DNA from: a bacterium
Lineage (GTDB): Bacteria > Verrucomicrobiota > Verrucomicrobiia > Limisphaerales > RI-55
NCBI GenBank assembly: GCA_016124235.1
Contig: WGOC01000012.1
Location: 61,347-125,346 of the forward strand
Direction of reading: 5' to 3'
Length of the DNA stretch: 64,000 nt
Shown in pieces: positions 37,320 through 45,557 of this stretch. Each line of letters opens with the position of its first letter. Position 1 is the first letter of the stretch. The notes below the pieces were generated by a model. It saw nothing but the letters and a program-made list of their open reading frames with translations, ran no database searches and was not told the DNA's origin. The translations under genes were made by a program, and so were the position numbers.

Positions 37320-38201
37320 TCAGGTGGCAGTTGCCACCAACCGATTGATCAACCTCTGGCAGCCGGCAGCGTAATTACTTCCGAAGAGATTGAAGTGATT
37401 GAGCGTGTGATACAGCTCGTAGAGTGGCAATCGGCGTTCGAAGCCATCGTCCAGTGGCCAGACTTCATTGTAACCGCTATGGAAGTCCTGGGTGAAACCG
37501 CCGAACATCACGATGATGCCAAACTCGGCTTCGCGATCGCCGAAATAGCAGGCGGGATCAAATATCACCGGTTGACCGTCCGTCAGGAATCCGATGTTGC
37601 CGGACCAGAGATCACCGTGGAGCAAGGATGGTCTGGGTTCGTAACCGTCGAATAATGGCTCCAGATTTTCCTGTAGCTCGTCGGCGTGGGAGAAGCGCGC
37701 GCCGTTTTGAGCAGCGAGTTCCAATTGAAAGCCCAGCCGGCGGTCGCGCCAGAATTCAATCCAGTCATTACTCTTCGGATTTCGTTGGGGCGTGCTGCCA
37801 ATCGTGTTGTCACGATGCCAGCCGAAGTGTGGTTGTTCCACGCGATGAAGTTCCGCGAGTTGCCGGCCGAGTTGTTCCTGACTGCCCGCCCGCGCTGATC
37901 CCAAGGCGAGAAGTTCCATCGCGAGCCACGCCTGCCCTTCCGCTTCACCAATCACCAACGGCTTCGGCACGCGAATGGTGTTGGTCGCGGCCATCGCGCC
38001 GAGCCCATCGAATTCGGCGGCAAACACGGATGTGTCGGCTGAAGTATTGGATTTTAGAAACCAAGCCGAGCCATCGGTGCCCGACAGCTTGACGGTTTCG
38101 TTGATGCAGCCGCCGCCAAGATGCGAGATGGATTTGATCTCAAATGCCTTGCCCGAGGCTTCACTGATCTCGTGTGCAATGGCTCGGTAGAATGGGTTCA
38201 T
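37320..38201 (-). CDS. Fructosamine kinase family protein
   Basis: This 293-residue protein has the aminoglycoside-phosphotransferase-like fold of fructosamine-3-kinases, which phosphorylate ketoamines on glycated protein side chains and so promote their removal. Motifs: N-terminal HLGGGCINETVKL, ATP lysine in WFLKSN, catalytic loop LLHGDLWSGN with D197, metal aspartate D215 in VIFDPACYFGDREAEF, and ELHRVEQPHFGW in the middle. Length is normal. It heads a short minus-strand group with the 74-residue protein and the low-molecular-weight phosphatase upstream. Protein deglycation is the likely role; small-molecule substrates are also possible. Confidence 0.93.
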   Translation of the reverse strand: MNPFYRAIAHEISEASGKAFEIKSISHLGGGCINETVKLSGTDGSAWFLKSNTSADTSVFAAEFDGLGAMAATNTIRVPKPLVIGEAEGQAWLAMELLALGSARAGSQEQLGRQLAELHRVEQPHFGWHRDNTIGSTPQRNPKSNDWIEFWRDRRLGFQLELAAQNGARFSHADELQENLEPLFDGYEPRPSLLHGDLWSGNIGFLTDGQPVIFDPACYFGDREAEFGIIVMFGGFTQDFHSGYNEVWPLDDGFERRLPLYELYHTLNHFNLFGSNYAAGCQRLINRLVATAT

Positions 38202-38236
38202 TAGCGATCACGGTTAGCGGGGTTGCGGAAGAATGA

Positions 38237-38461
38237 TCAATCGCGTTTCTTCCCCAGCCAGGACGCGACGAACTTCCCCGATTCTTTTTCCAGAAGGATC
38301 ATGATCTTCTTGGGATATTGGTCGTTCTCGAACGACACCACCACGGTGTCCAACGTGGTGACCTGGTTCAAGGTTTCCTGATTCGCCCAAGGCTCGCCCG
38401 AAAGTTTGGGAAAGTCCACGGTGTGCGAGCGCGCTACGGTGATGAGTTCGTCGTTTGTCAT
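38237..38461 (-). CDS. Conserved-looking small protein of unknown function
   Basis: This is a 74-residue soluble protein starting at the ATG at 38461 with GAGAGGC a few bases upstream as ribosome site. The sequence is mixed alpha/beta (TTLDTVVVSFENDQYPKKI, then ILLEKESGKFVASWLG) with no Cys motif, signal or membrane helix. It lies 35 bases upstream of the fructosamine-kinase gene on the same strand, so they are probably co-transcribed. I do not recognise a family. A longer minus-strand frame (38214-38897) covers it but reads through the phosphatase gene and is not credible. Confidence 0.65.
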   Translation of the reverse strand: MTNDELITVARSHTVDFPKLSGEPWANQETLNQVTTLDTVVVSFENDQYPKKIMILLEKESGKFVASWLGKKRD

Positions 38462-38659
38462 GGCAGCCTCTCAGAATTCTGATGGCGAGATTGCGCCGCC
38501 AATGCGGGCAACGACAGAACTTTTCTCCGCAAAATGGTCGCCGGACCACTACCCAGCCCCTGACTTCGAGAATTCGGGACGGCTTCCAACGAAATCTGCC
38601 AAACGAGAAATGTCGGGATCGAAAATCCTCATCCGCAGCCTCGGCCACCAAACACGCGT

Positions 38660-39175
38660 CTATTTCGCCGCCGCGTCGAGACCGATCTTTCGGCGCACGT
38701 ACTCCAAAAGGTTGGCGCAGCCGTCTTCGAGCAGATCCATGACTTCGTCGAAACCATCGGCCCCGCCGTAGTACGGATCCGGAACTTCGCGCGCGTCGCT
38801 GTCCGAAACGAATTCGCAAAACAACCGGACGCGAGCACGATGCCGCGACTCGCCGGCGAGGTGCTCCACGTATTCCAGGTTGTCTTCGTCCATGCAAAGG
38901 ATGAGATCAAACGTGTCCAAATCTTCCACCGCGATCTGCCGGGCGATGCTGGTCAACTGAATGCCGCGTTCGCGTGCCGCGCCCCGCATGCGCGCGTCCG
39001 CTGTCGCGCCTGTGTGATAGTCAATCGTGCCCGCACTGTCACACTGGACGCGCTGCTCGAGGCCCTCCTGTTTGAGCAGGTGGCGAAAGGTGCCTTCAGC
39101 TGCCGGGGAACGGCAGATGTTGCCCATGCAAACGAACAGGACACGATAGGGTTTCACGGCGCGGAGCGTAGGCAA
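38660..39175 (-). CDS. Low-molecular-weight protein tyrosine phosphatase
   Basis: This 171-residue phosphatase has the P-loop VCMGNICRSP with nucleophile C16 and R22, and the general acid D133 in VPDPYYGGADGF. AGTIDYHTGATAD and ILCMDEDNL are also typical. Such enzymes dephosphorylate tyrosine kinases of polysaccharide synthesis or act on arginine phosphate; no partner kinase is visible here. The start is uncertain: a TTG at 39175 gives six extra residues compared with a GTG at 39157, and neither has a clear ribosome site. Confidence 0.93.
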   Translation of the reverse strand: MPTLRAVKPYRVLFVCMGNICRSPAAEGTFRHLLKQEGLEQRVQCDSAGTIDYHTGATADARMRGAARERGIQLTSIARQIAVEDLDTFDLILCMDEDNLEYVEHLAGESRHRARVRLFCEFVSDSDAREVPDPYYGGADGFDEVMDLLEDGCANLLEYVRRKIGLDAAAK

Positions 39176-39260
39176 AAGCGCCCCGCCAAATCAAGCGGGG
39201 CGTCGCAAAAGTATTGCGTCAACAAACTGGTCTGAAAATCAGCATTTGCGGGCCATTTTT

Positions 39261-40757
39261 CTACTGTTCCCCATGGTATTCGATTCGGGAAATCTCCATG
39301 TCGCGATTGTCGCTCCAGGCGGTGCCCGTTTCGGCCAGGTAAAGGCAGCCATCGGCTCCGAGTTCCAAATCCATCGGGCGGCGGAATTTCATGTTCGGGC
39401 AGAAACGCTCCATGACGGGCAGTCGGCCGTTGCGGACCATGTCGCCATTTTCGTCCAATTTCACGGCGATGATCCAGTTGCGGGACCACTCGTAAATGAA
39501 CAGGTTGTTGTCGTATTTCTTGGGCAGCTTGTGTGGTGACTTCAGGTTTTCGTCGTAATGATAGACCGGGCCCGCCATGGCAGTACGGCCACCGCCGCTA
39601 TTCACCACCGGAAAACGCGTGGACGGCGCGGACGGGTAATAGATGAACGCCTTTTGTGGAGGCGGCAGGTCTTTGATCCCGGTGTTGTTCGGCGAATCGT
39701 TGTGCGGTTTGTTCACGTCAAACTTGCCGTGGCCCGTGCCGGTGGCGTAATCCCAATTGATATACGGTTTGTTGTCCGCGATAAAATATGGCCAGCCAAA
39801 GTAACCGGCTTTCTTGGCCTGATTTACTTCGTCAAATCCAGCCGGGCCGTATTCCAGCTTTGCTGAACCGGCATCGGGTCCCACGTCGCCCCAGTAAAGG
39901 AAGCCGTTCGTCTTGTCGACGGAGATACGGAAGGAATTGCGGGTACCTTTTGCGTAGGCTTCCGGCCGGGTTCCGGGCGTGCCGGGAGGAAACAGATTGC
40001 CTTTCGGAATCGTGTAGGTGCCGTCCGGTTCCGGGTGGATACGATACACACCGCCGCGCAAATCATTCATATTGCCGGCTGATTTCTCGGAGTCCCACGG
40101 ACCGCGCAACGGCCGTTTGTCCAGCGGCGCAAAACCGTCGCGGCCCTTGGTCTGGGTATCATCCGAAAACGGGTTCGTGTTGTCGCCGACTGCCACGTAG
40201 AGATTTCCCTTTCCATCGAACGCCATCGAACCACCGACGTGGCAGCACTGCTCCCGTTGGGTCTGGACTTCAACCAGCGGTTTCTCAGACGCCAAATCCA
40301 GCTTGTCGCCCACCACCGTGAACCGGGCCGAACGAATTTTGCCCGCCTTCTGGCCGTTCGCATCGTTGAACGTGTCCGGCAACGAGCGGTTCAAATAGAT
40401 CCAGTGATTCTGCAAAAAATTGGGATCCAGCGTCAGCCCCAACATGCCGTCCTCCAAACCGGTGAACACGTCCAGCTTGCCGGCGAGCACAGTTTTGCCG
40501 TCGGGCTTGATGATTTTCACCCGGCCGTCGCGTTCGATGTAAAACACCCGCCCGTCCGGCGCCGGCGCGATTTCCATCGGGTAAGTGAGGCCTTCGGGCT
40601 TCAGGTCCGGGTTCTCCTCAAGGATTACTTTCTTGAAGGGACCGTCCTCCTGGGGGCCCAACGGCATGGGCTTTTCGTCAGCGGAAAATGCAGGGAACGC
40701 AAATGCCAGCGCGGCCACAGCAACGCCAGCCCGACTCGATCGGGAAAGAAAATGCAT
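39261..40757 (-). CDS. Exported glucose/sorbosone dehydrogenase-family protein
   Basis: This 498-residue protein has a cleavable signal (AGVAVAALAFAFPAFSA before DEKP) and a six-bladed propeller of the GSDH/PQQ-dependent sugar dehydrogenase type: APAPDGRVFYIERDGRVKI, EDGMLGLTLDPNF, CCHVGGSMAFDGKGNLYVAVGD, RNSFRISVDKTNGFLYWGDVG and ADGCLYLAETGT. Many PVC relatives couple the same fold to haem domains; here none is present, so electrons would go to a separate carrier. The vicinal CC in QREQCCHVGG is also seen in soluble GSDH relatives. Start is the ATG at 40757. It is divergent from the ferritin gene. Confidence 0.88.
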   Translation of the reverse strand: MHFLSRSSRAGVAVAALAFAFPAFSADEKPMPLGPQEDGPFKKVILEENPDLKPEGLTYPMEIAPAPDGRVFYIERDGRVKIIKPDGKTVLAGKLDVFTGLEDGMLGLTLDPNFLQNHWIYLNRSLPDTFNDANGQKAGKIRSARFTVVGDKLDLASEKPLVEVQTQREQCCHVGGSMAFDGKGNLYVAVGDNTNPFSDDTQTKGRDGFAPLDKRPLRGPWDSEKSAGNMNDLRGGVYRIHPEPDGTYTIPKGNLFPPGTPGTRPEAYAKGTRNSFRISVDKTNGFLYWGDVGPDAGSAKLEYGPAGFDEVNQAKKAGYFGWPYFIADNKPYINWDYATGTGHGKFDVNKPHNDSPNNTGIKDLPPPQKAFIYYPSAPSTRFPVVNSGGGRTAMAGPVYHYDENLKSPHKLPKKYDNNLFIYEWSRNWIIAVKLDENGDMVRNGRLPVMERFCPNMKFRRPMDLELGADGCLYLAETGTAWSDNRDMEISRIEYHGEQ

Positions 40758-40918
40758 GCGCAAATAGACCAGTTCGTCCGAGTTTTATTCAAGCCCAACT
40801 AATTCTCCCGCTCCGAGGTTTCGCCAACCGGTTTCACAAGAGAGACAATCGTGGCCTCTGGGACTGACCGCAAAACGCTTGGCTTGCTTAACGATGCTTT
40901 CAGTCCAACACTGCTCTC

Positions 40919-41443
40919 ATGATCATTTCCAAAAAGATGAACAGCGCCCTGAACGAGCAGGTGGGCAACGAGTTCGGGGCGTCGCTCCAATATGTTTCGA
41001 TCGCCGCCTACTTTTCCGGGGAAGGTCTGACTGAGCTGGCGAACCACTTTTACCAGCAGGCTTCGGAAGAACGCGACCACGCGATGCGGTTTGTGAAATA
41101 CGTCGTCGACGCCGGCGGCAAACTGGAAATCCCTGCGGTAAAAGCGCCGAAAGGCGCGTTCAAAAGCGTCGCCGAAGCCGTCAAACTCTCGCTCGACTGG
41201 GAGCAGACGGTTACTCGCCAAATCAACGACCTGGTCGACCTCTCGACGAAGGAAGGTGATCACATCACCGCCAATTTCCTCAATTGGTTCGTGAACGAAC
41301 AACTCGAGGAACTCACCACCATGGACAACCTGCTCAAAGTCGTGAAACTGGCCGGCGATAATTTGCTTTACGTCGAGGAATACGTCGCCCGCCACGGCAT
41401 CACCAAAAATGACGGCGGCACCGGCCAGGCCGCCGGCGAGTAG
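40919..41443 (+). CDS. Ferritin (bacterial non-haem type)
   Basis: This 174-residue four-helix-bundle iron-storage protein carries ferroxidase-centre ligands: E18 in NEFGASLQY, E51 and H54 in SEERDHAMRF, then DWEQTVTRQINDLV in helix C and NWFVNEQLEELTTM in helix D. Ferritins oxidise Fe(II) and store it in a 24-subunit shell. The C-terminal tail is Gly- and Ala-rich (KNDGGTGQAAGE), and its coding sequence overlaps the proposed ruvC start by 35 bases. It is transcribed divergently from the sugar-dehydrogenase-like gene. No Fur box was identified with confidence. Confidence 0.95.
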   Translation: MIISKKMNSALNEQVGNEFGASLQYVSIAAYFSGEGLTELANHFYQQASEERDHAMRFVKYVVDAGGKLEIPAVKAPKGAFKSVAEAVKLSLDWEQTVTRQINDLVDLSTKEGDHITANFLNWFVNEQLEELTTMDNLLKVVKLAGDNLLYVEEYVARHGITKNDGGTGQAAGE

Positions 41444-42059
41444 CGTCAACGCTTTGGGCATCTCCGCAAAACAACTCGCTCAGCTCGAAGATCGGTTGCG
41501 CGGTCGTAAGCCAAAATCGGCTGGTTCAATCCCGGCCAATGGGCGAAGCGTCTCCTCGCCCGACGTCTTGCTCGGGATTGATCCCTCGCTGCGCGGCACC
41601 GGTTTTGGCGTGCTCACCCGCGTTGGCGGCGAGCTTAACTCACAAGCCCACGGCACGATCAAGTGTCCGCCGGCGTGGCCCGGCTCGCGTTGCCTCGCTC
41701 GAATCTCCGAGGTGTTGCGCGAGGTTGTTCGTAAACATTCGCCGACCGTCTGCGTGGTCGAAGGCTTGTTTTACGCCCAGAACATGCGAACCGCGTTGAT
41801 CATGGGACAGGCGCGCGGTGCGGCGTTGTCGGTTGTCGCCGAGGCGGGAATTGAAATCTACGAACTCGCACCGCGCCGGGTGAAGCAGGCCATCGTCGGT
41901 TACGGTGCCGCCAGCAAACACGCGGTCGCCCGCATGATTCAACGACAGCTCAACCTGGCCGAACAACCGGAACCCGACGCCGCCGACGCTCTCGCCGTCG
42001 CCCTCGCCTACACCCAAAGCCAGGGCAGATTGAGCGTGACGCAGCTTAAGCAGATTTAG
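41409..42059 (+). CDS. ruvC: Crossover junction endonuclease RuvC
   Basis: RuvC resolves Holliday junctions by paired nicks. Catalytic acidic residues are D58 in LLGIDPSLRGTGFG, E118 in VCVVEGLFYAQNMRTAL, and D190/D193 in EPDAADALAVALAY; the DNA-binding stretch RRVKQAIVGYGAASKHAV is present. The core matches the family, but the ATG at 41409 gives an N-terminal extension of about 52 residues (Ala- and Pro-rich, then SAKQLAQLEDRLRGRK) and overlaps ferritin. A shorter product from a non-ATG codon cannot be excluded. It is followed by ruvA about 70 bases on. Confidence 0.93.
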   Translation: MTAAPARPPASSVNALGISAKQLAQLEDRLRGRKPKSAGSIPANGRSVSSPDVLLGIDPSLRGTGFGVLTRVGGELNSQAHGTIKCPPAWPGSRCLARISEVLREVVRKHSPTVCVVEGLFYAQNMRTALIMGQARGAALSVVAEAGIEIYELAPRRVKQAIVGYGAASKHAVARMIQRQLNLAEQPEPDAADALAVALAYTQSQGRLSVTQLKQI

Positions 42060-42129
42060 CCGGCCCGCGCATAGTGCACGTCGAAAAGCTCGCTCCGCCG
42101 ATGGCGCTTCCGTATTCTCCCGCCGTTCA

Positions 42130-42735
42130 ATGATCACCTTTCTCAAAGGCATCCTGGTTGATGCACTGCCCACCCAGATCACCGTTGATGTGGGCGGGGT
42201 CGGCTATGATGTACTCATACCACTTTCCTCGTTTGATCGTTTGCCAGCGCCCGGCAAGGAAGTCCACGTGCTCACCCACCTGGCCATTCGCGAGGACGCG
42301 CACGTGTTGTACGGATTCATGAGCGCCGCCGAACGGGAGATGTTTCGACTTTTGATCAACACCGTTTCCGGCATCGGCCCCAAGATCGCCCTGAACGTAT
42401 TGAGCGGAATGAACGTCGCCATGTTTCGCGGTGCCGTTGCGGGGGGCGACGTAAAGGCGCTTTCGCAAATCAGTGGCGTCGGCAAAAAGACCGCCGAACG
42501 AATCGTCGTGGAACTGCGCGACAAAATCGGCGCGTCGGCCGCGTGGGAGGCCAGCAGCGAACAACGCGGAAAGTCCAACGAAGATCAAAAACTGAACGAC
42601 GCCGCACTGGCTTTGCTCGCACTCGGGTTCAAACAAAACGAGGCTCACGATTCCGTGCGCGCCGCCCAGGCCATGCTGGGCGATACGGCGACCGTGGAAG
42701 ATCTCGTGCGGGCGTGTCTGAAAAAGGGAAGCTAG
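42130..42735 (+). CDS. ruvA: Holliday junction-binding protein RuvA
   Basis: RuvA is the tetrameric junction-recognition subunit that loads RuvB. The OB-fold N-terminal domain begins MITFLKGILVDALPTQITVD with GVGYDVLIPLSSF, followed by two helix-hairpin-helix segments (LINTVSGIGPKIALNVLSG and LSQISGVGKKTAERIVVEL). A flexible linker and the C-terminal RuvB-binding domain (DAALALLALGFKQNEA, then VEDLVRACLKK) complete it. The length of 201 residues is usual. The stop TAG overlaps by one base the GTG start of the acyltransferase gene, indicating translational coupling. Confidence 0.97.
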   Translation: MITFLKGILVDALPTQITVDVGGVGYDVLIPLSSFDRLPAPGKEVHVLTHLAIREDAHVLYGFMSAAEREMFRLLINTVSGIGPKIALNVLSGMNVAMFRGAVAGGDVKALSQISGVGKKTAERIVVELRDKIGASAAWEASSEQRGKSNEDQKLNDAALALLALGFKQNEAHDSVRAAQAMLGDTATVEDLVRACLKKGS

Positions 42736-43436
42736 TGGACGCGACCACCGAACCAGTCAACGTCCGCATTCGCGACGTCCAACCGTTCGAGCTGACCACC
42801 GGACGCAAAATGCTGGCGATACTGATTTTCGGCGTCATTCGACTCGTCAATTTCACGCTGCGCTGGCGGCTCCACGATCCGCATGACGTCCTGACCCGCA
42901 CAGTCAATCAACCGGTCATTTTTTGCGCCTGGCACAATCGGCTCGCACTCGCATTGCCGGCCTGGCGACGCTTTGTTTTAAAGCGCAAACCCGGTCGGCA
43001 GATTGCCGCAATTGCGAGCGCCAGTCGCGACGGCACTTTGGTGGCTTACATTCTCAGCCGATTCGGCGCACAGCCGGTCCGTGGCTCGAGCAGCCGGCGC
43101 GGTCTGCACGCGATGATCGAGCTGGTGGATTACGCGAAACGTGGTTGCGATTTGGCGATCACACCGGACGGACCACGCGGACCATTGTATTCGATCCAAC
43201 CGGGTGTGGTGTCGCTGGCACAAATGACGTGCCTGCCGGTGATGCCGATGAGTTACACACTCTCGCGCAAAATCACTCTCAAGTCGTGGGACCGCTTTCA
43301 AATCCCCCTGCCTTTCAGCCGATGCGATTTGCATCTCGGCGATTTGATCGAGGTGCCGCGCAATTTTCGCGACAAGGAACGCGCAGAAGTTTTGGAGCGC
43401 ATCCGGAAAAGCATGCTGGATTTGACAAAAGATTGA
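42735..43436 (+). CDS. DUF374 lysophospholipid acyltransferase-like protein
   Basis: This 233-residue protein has the acyltransferase motifs CAWHNRLALALPAW (histidine of the catalytic block), RGSSSRRGLHAMIELV, and AITPDGPRGPLYSIQPGVV, which mark the DUF374 group. Relatives transfer acyl chains to lipid A precursors or other lysolipids at the inner membrane. A hydrophobic segment near the N-terminus (LAILIFGVIRLVNFTL) should anchor it. The GTG at 42735 overlaps the ruvA stop and is the best start; an upstream frame continues into ruvA and is not credible. The link to ruvCA is positional only. Confidence 0.86.
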   Translation: MDATTEPVNVRIRDVQPFELTTGRKMLAILIFGVIRLVNFTLRWRLHDPHDVLTRTVNQPVIFCAWHNRLALALPAWRRFVLKRKPGRQIAAIASASRDGTLVAYILSRFGAQPVRGSSSRRGLHAMIELVDYAKRGCDLAITPDGPRGPLYSIQPGVVSLAQMTCLPVMPMSYTLSRKITLKSWDRFQIPLPFSRCDLHLGDLIEVPRNFRDKERAEVLERIRKSMLDLTKD

Positions 43437-43461
43437 GAAGTCCGGGCGTCTCGACGGTCAG

Positions 43462-44079
43462 ATGATCTGTCCGACATTGAAAGCGCTTCGCTCCACCAAA
43501 TCGTTCGCGCTGGCGGCAATCCTCATCGCCGTTGTCTGGAAGTGCGCCAACCTGGCCAGTTTGGAAATGCCGGGAACGGACCCAATCATTTCGCTCGGGA
43601 AACCGGTCCGAACAAAAACCTCAACCGGCAGCGCCACGATCAGTATCGCGATCACAAACCAGGCGGACGTTCCGGTCGCAATTCAAGCCTGGTCGGAAGA
43701 TGTCTGGGAACTCGCCTATTTCAACTCGCCCCCCACCAACAACACGAACAACGGCGGATTGCTGGCGCCACACAAGAACGTGATCTTGAAAATCCCGGAG
43801 GCGGATTACGCCGCCGCGCCCAAGGAGAATATCCATGTGTGGGCCACTCCCGCGGCTTCCCGTCAACAACAAGTCAAAGATCACGTCGCTCGCGTTCTCC
43901 AAACCAGTTTGCGCGTGAAAATCCCGTCCTGGCGATTGTATGTGAAACACTACACACCGAGCGGCTGGATACTTCTCGACGACAAAAGGAGCATGGTAAC
44001 CGTGAGCGAGAACGTCGTTCGCTATCAACCTTTTGAGACCGCACTGACCAGCATCGCGACGCCAACTGCAACCGATTAA
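43462..44079 (+). CDS. Membrane-anchored or exported protein of unknown function
   Basis: This 205-residue protein has one N-terminal hydrophobic segment (SFALAAILIAVVWKCANLA, about residues 14-32), a possible signal anchor. The rest is predicted extracytoplasmic and beta-rich, with GSATISIAITNQADVPVAIQ, an Asn/Thr-rich loop (PPTNNTNNGG) and SWRLYVKHYTPSGWILLDD. No family is recognised; the pattern is compatible with a small immunoglobulin-like fold. It lies 25 bases after the acyltransferase gene and 7 bases before the next small membrane protein gene, in one plus-strand run. Confidence 0.7.
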   Translation: MICPTLKALRSTKSFALAAILIAVVWKCANLASLEMPGTDPIISLGKPVRTKTSTGSATISIAITNQADVPVAIQAWSEDVWELAYFNSPPTNNTNNGGLLAPHKNVILKIPEADYAAAPKENIHVWATPAASRQQQVKDHVARVLQTSLRVKIPSWRLYVKHYTPSGWILLDDKRSMVTVSENVVRYQPFETALTSIATPTATD

Positions 44080-44086
44080 CGGGCTC

Positions 44087-44302
44087 ATGAATCTGCTCAA
44101 CACAAACTTTCTCCTCGCCTCGCTTGTGTGGGGATCCGTTGGCGTCGGTTATTTTATCTACGGTAAAAAGCAACAGGAAGTCGTTCCCTTGGTCGGCGGT
44201 TTGATCATGATTGCGATATCCTACCTCGTGGGTAGCGCGTTGCTCATGTCCCTGATCAGCATCGGCATAATGGTGGCCGTGTACTACATCGTACGCGGTT
44301 GA
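44087..44302 (+). CDS. Small membrane protein with three hydrophobic segments
   Basis: This is a 71-residue protein with hydrophobic segments FLLASLVWGSVGVGYFIYG, LVGGLIMIAISYLVGSAL and LMSLISIGIMVAVYYIV, the last two nearly continuous. The short polar turn GKKQQEVVP resembles small 'amino acid transport protein'-like membrane proteins found widely in Gram-negative bacteria. It starts seven bases after the preceding gene, so it is probably the last gene of the ruvC-ruvA run. The gap to the convergent DUF4159 gene is only 25 bases and shows no terminator hairpin. Confidence 0.75.
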   Translation: MNLLNTNFLLASLVWGSVGVGYFIYGKKQQEVVPLVGGLIMIAISYLVGSALLMSLISIGIMVAVYYIVRG

Positions 44303-44327
44303 CCAAGATGACGAACAAACGCCGATT

Positions 44328-45293
44328 TCAATGGGTCATGAGGTAAAAGATAATGTTGATGCCGAGCGGATAGGCCACTTTCTCGGAGAACTGGTTGAAG
44401 TAATTCTGATTTTGAGCTTCCCGTTCCCAACCGTCACTGACGTCGCTGTTGAGAATCGCGATGATCATCATCCGTTTATGATCATCAAAAATCGCCCGCA
44501 CGTGCATTTGATCGGACCCCTCGCCGCGATAAACCGTTTGCAACGGTGACCGCGGATCCGCCGGATCATAATTCTCATTCCAGAACTGCATCGTCGGTAC
44601 CTGGAAGTTTTTCATCGGGCCGCGCAGATCAAACACGTTGTGAAAGATCGGATGGTCGGTCGTCAATTCCGTCCATTCACCGTTTGGCAGGACCTGCTTG
44701 ATCGCCGAGGAAAGACCCTCCCATTCTTCCTCGCCCCAGAAATCGTTCACCAGCATCGCGCCGCCACTCTGAAAATAATTCCGTAGGATTCCAACCTCTT
44801 CGTCGGACAAGCTCATGTAGCCGGCGTGCTCAATGTAAATGAGCGGATAATCGCACAACGATGGATCGGTCAGCTTGAGCACCCGGCAATCCGGATCGGT
44901 CTTGATCGCGGTCAATTGCTGGAGCCGGTAGGAGAGATTCAAATCCGCGTCGGGATAATCCACCCACCATCCCAGCCAACGCAGGTTGCCGCGACTCGAC
45001 GGTGGTCCGGGATCAGAATGGAAAATCACGCGAGCGAAGGTAAATACATCCGAACCAAAGCCGGGCGCGTTGGTCCAGTTGGGCGTGCCAATGGCGTTGC
45101 CGTCGATGCCGATGGCGTGGGACTCCGTTTCGCGGGCCGTTCGCAGCTCGTCTTCATTGACGACCAAGCCGCCCTCGATCCGAACGTAGTGATCGCCACC
45201 CCCTCGACCATTGCCCGAACGCGGCCAAAACTGGCCGAAGCAAAGGCCCGTAAACAGCAAACCGGCCAGTAAGATGATTGGTTTCGTTCGCAC
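44328..45293 (-). CDS. DUF4159-domain exported protein
   Basis: This protein of about 321 residues has a signal sequence (PIILLAGLLFTGLCFG before QFWP) and a long domain matching DUF4159: FTFARVIFHSDPG, GNLRWLGWWVDYPDADLN, LIYIEHAGYMSLSDEEVG, LRNYFQSGGAMLVNDFWG and the end EKVAYPLGINIIFYLMTH. The fold is glutamine-amidotransferase-like but lacks a catalytic cysteine at the usual place. In many genomes this domain occurs near MoxR ATPase and DUF58 genes; neither is seen here. The GTG at 45293 is preferred, with a TTG at 45314 as alternative; no ATG is available. Confidence 0.85.
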   Translation of the reverse strand: MRTKPIILLAGLLFTGLCFGQFWPRSGNGRGGGDHYVRIEGGLVVNEDELRTARETESHAIGIDGNAIGTPNWTNAPGFGSDVFTFARVIFHSDPGPPSSRGNLRWLGWWVDYPDADLNLSYRLQQLTAIKTDPDCRVLKLTDPSLCDYPLIYIEHAGYMSLSDEEVGILRNYFQSGGAMLVNDFWGEEEWEGLSSAIKQVLPNGEWTELTTDHPIFHNVFDLRGPMKNFQVPTMQFWNENYDPADPRSPLQTVYRGEGSDQMHVRAIFDDHKRMMIIAILNSDVSDGWEREAQNQNYFNQFSEKVAYPLGINIIFYLMTH

Positions 45294-45557
45294 AATCAGG
45301 TCGCAGCGCCGCAATTCAGATGCGTCGGACGTTCTATTTCACAACCGTCTCTGCTTCGCCCGAATTCTTCCGACCGTCAAGACCGGTGATTTCTTCATGG
45401 TGCGCAAAACATTCCCGAGGAGCGCTCAACGACTTTAACCCAATAATTTCGCCAGTCGATTTTGCCGCTTCCGACCACCAGCCGCCAAATGGTCGAAGAC
45501 AGCAAAAGCATTCACGCGGAGTTGTCGGTGAAACCGGCCATCGATACACTCCTCGCA

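Noticed and set aside
38214..38897. 227-residue minus-strand frame through the small gene and the phosphatase
   Set aside because: It spans two credible genes in another frame and is basic and low-complexity.
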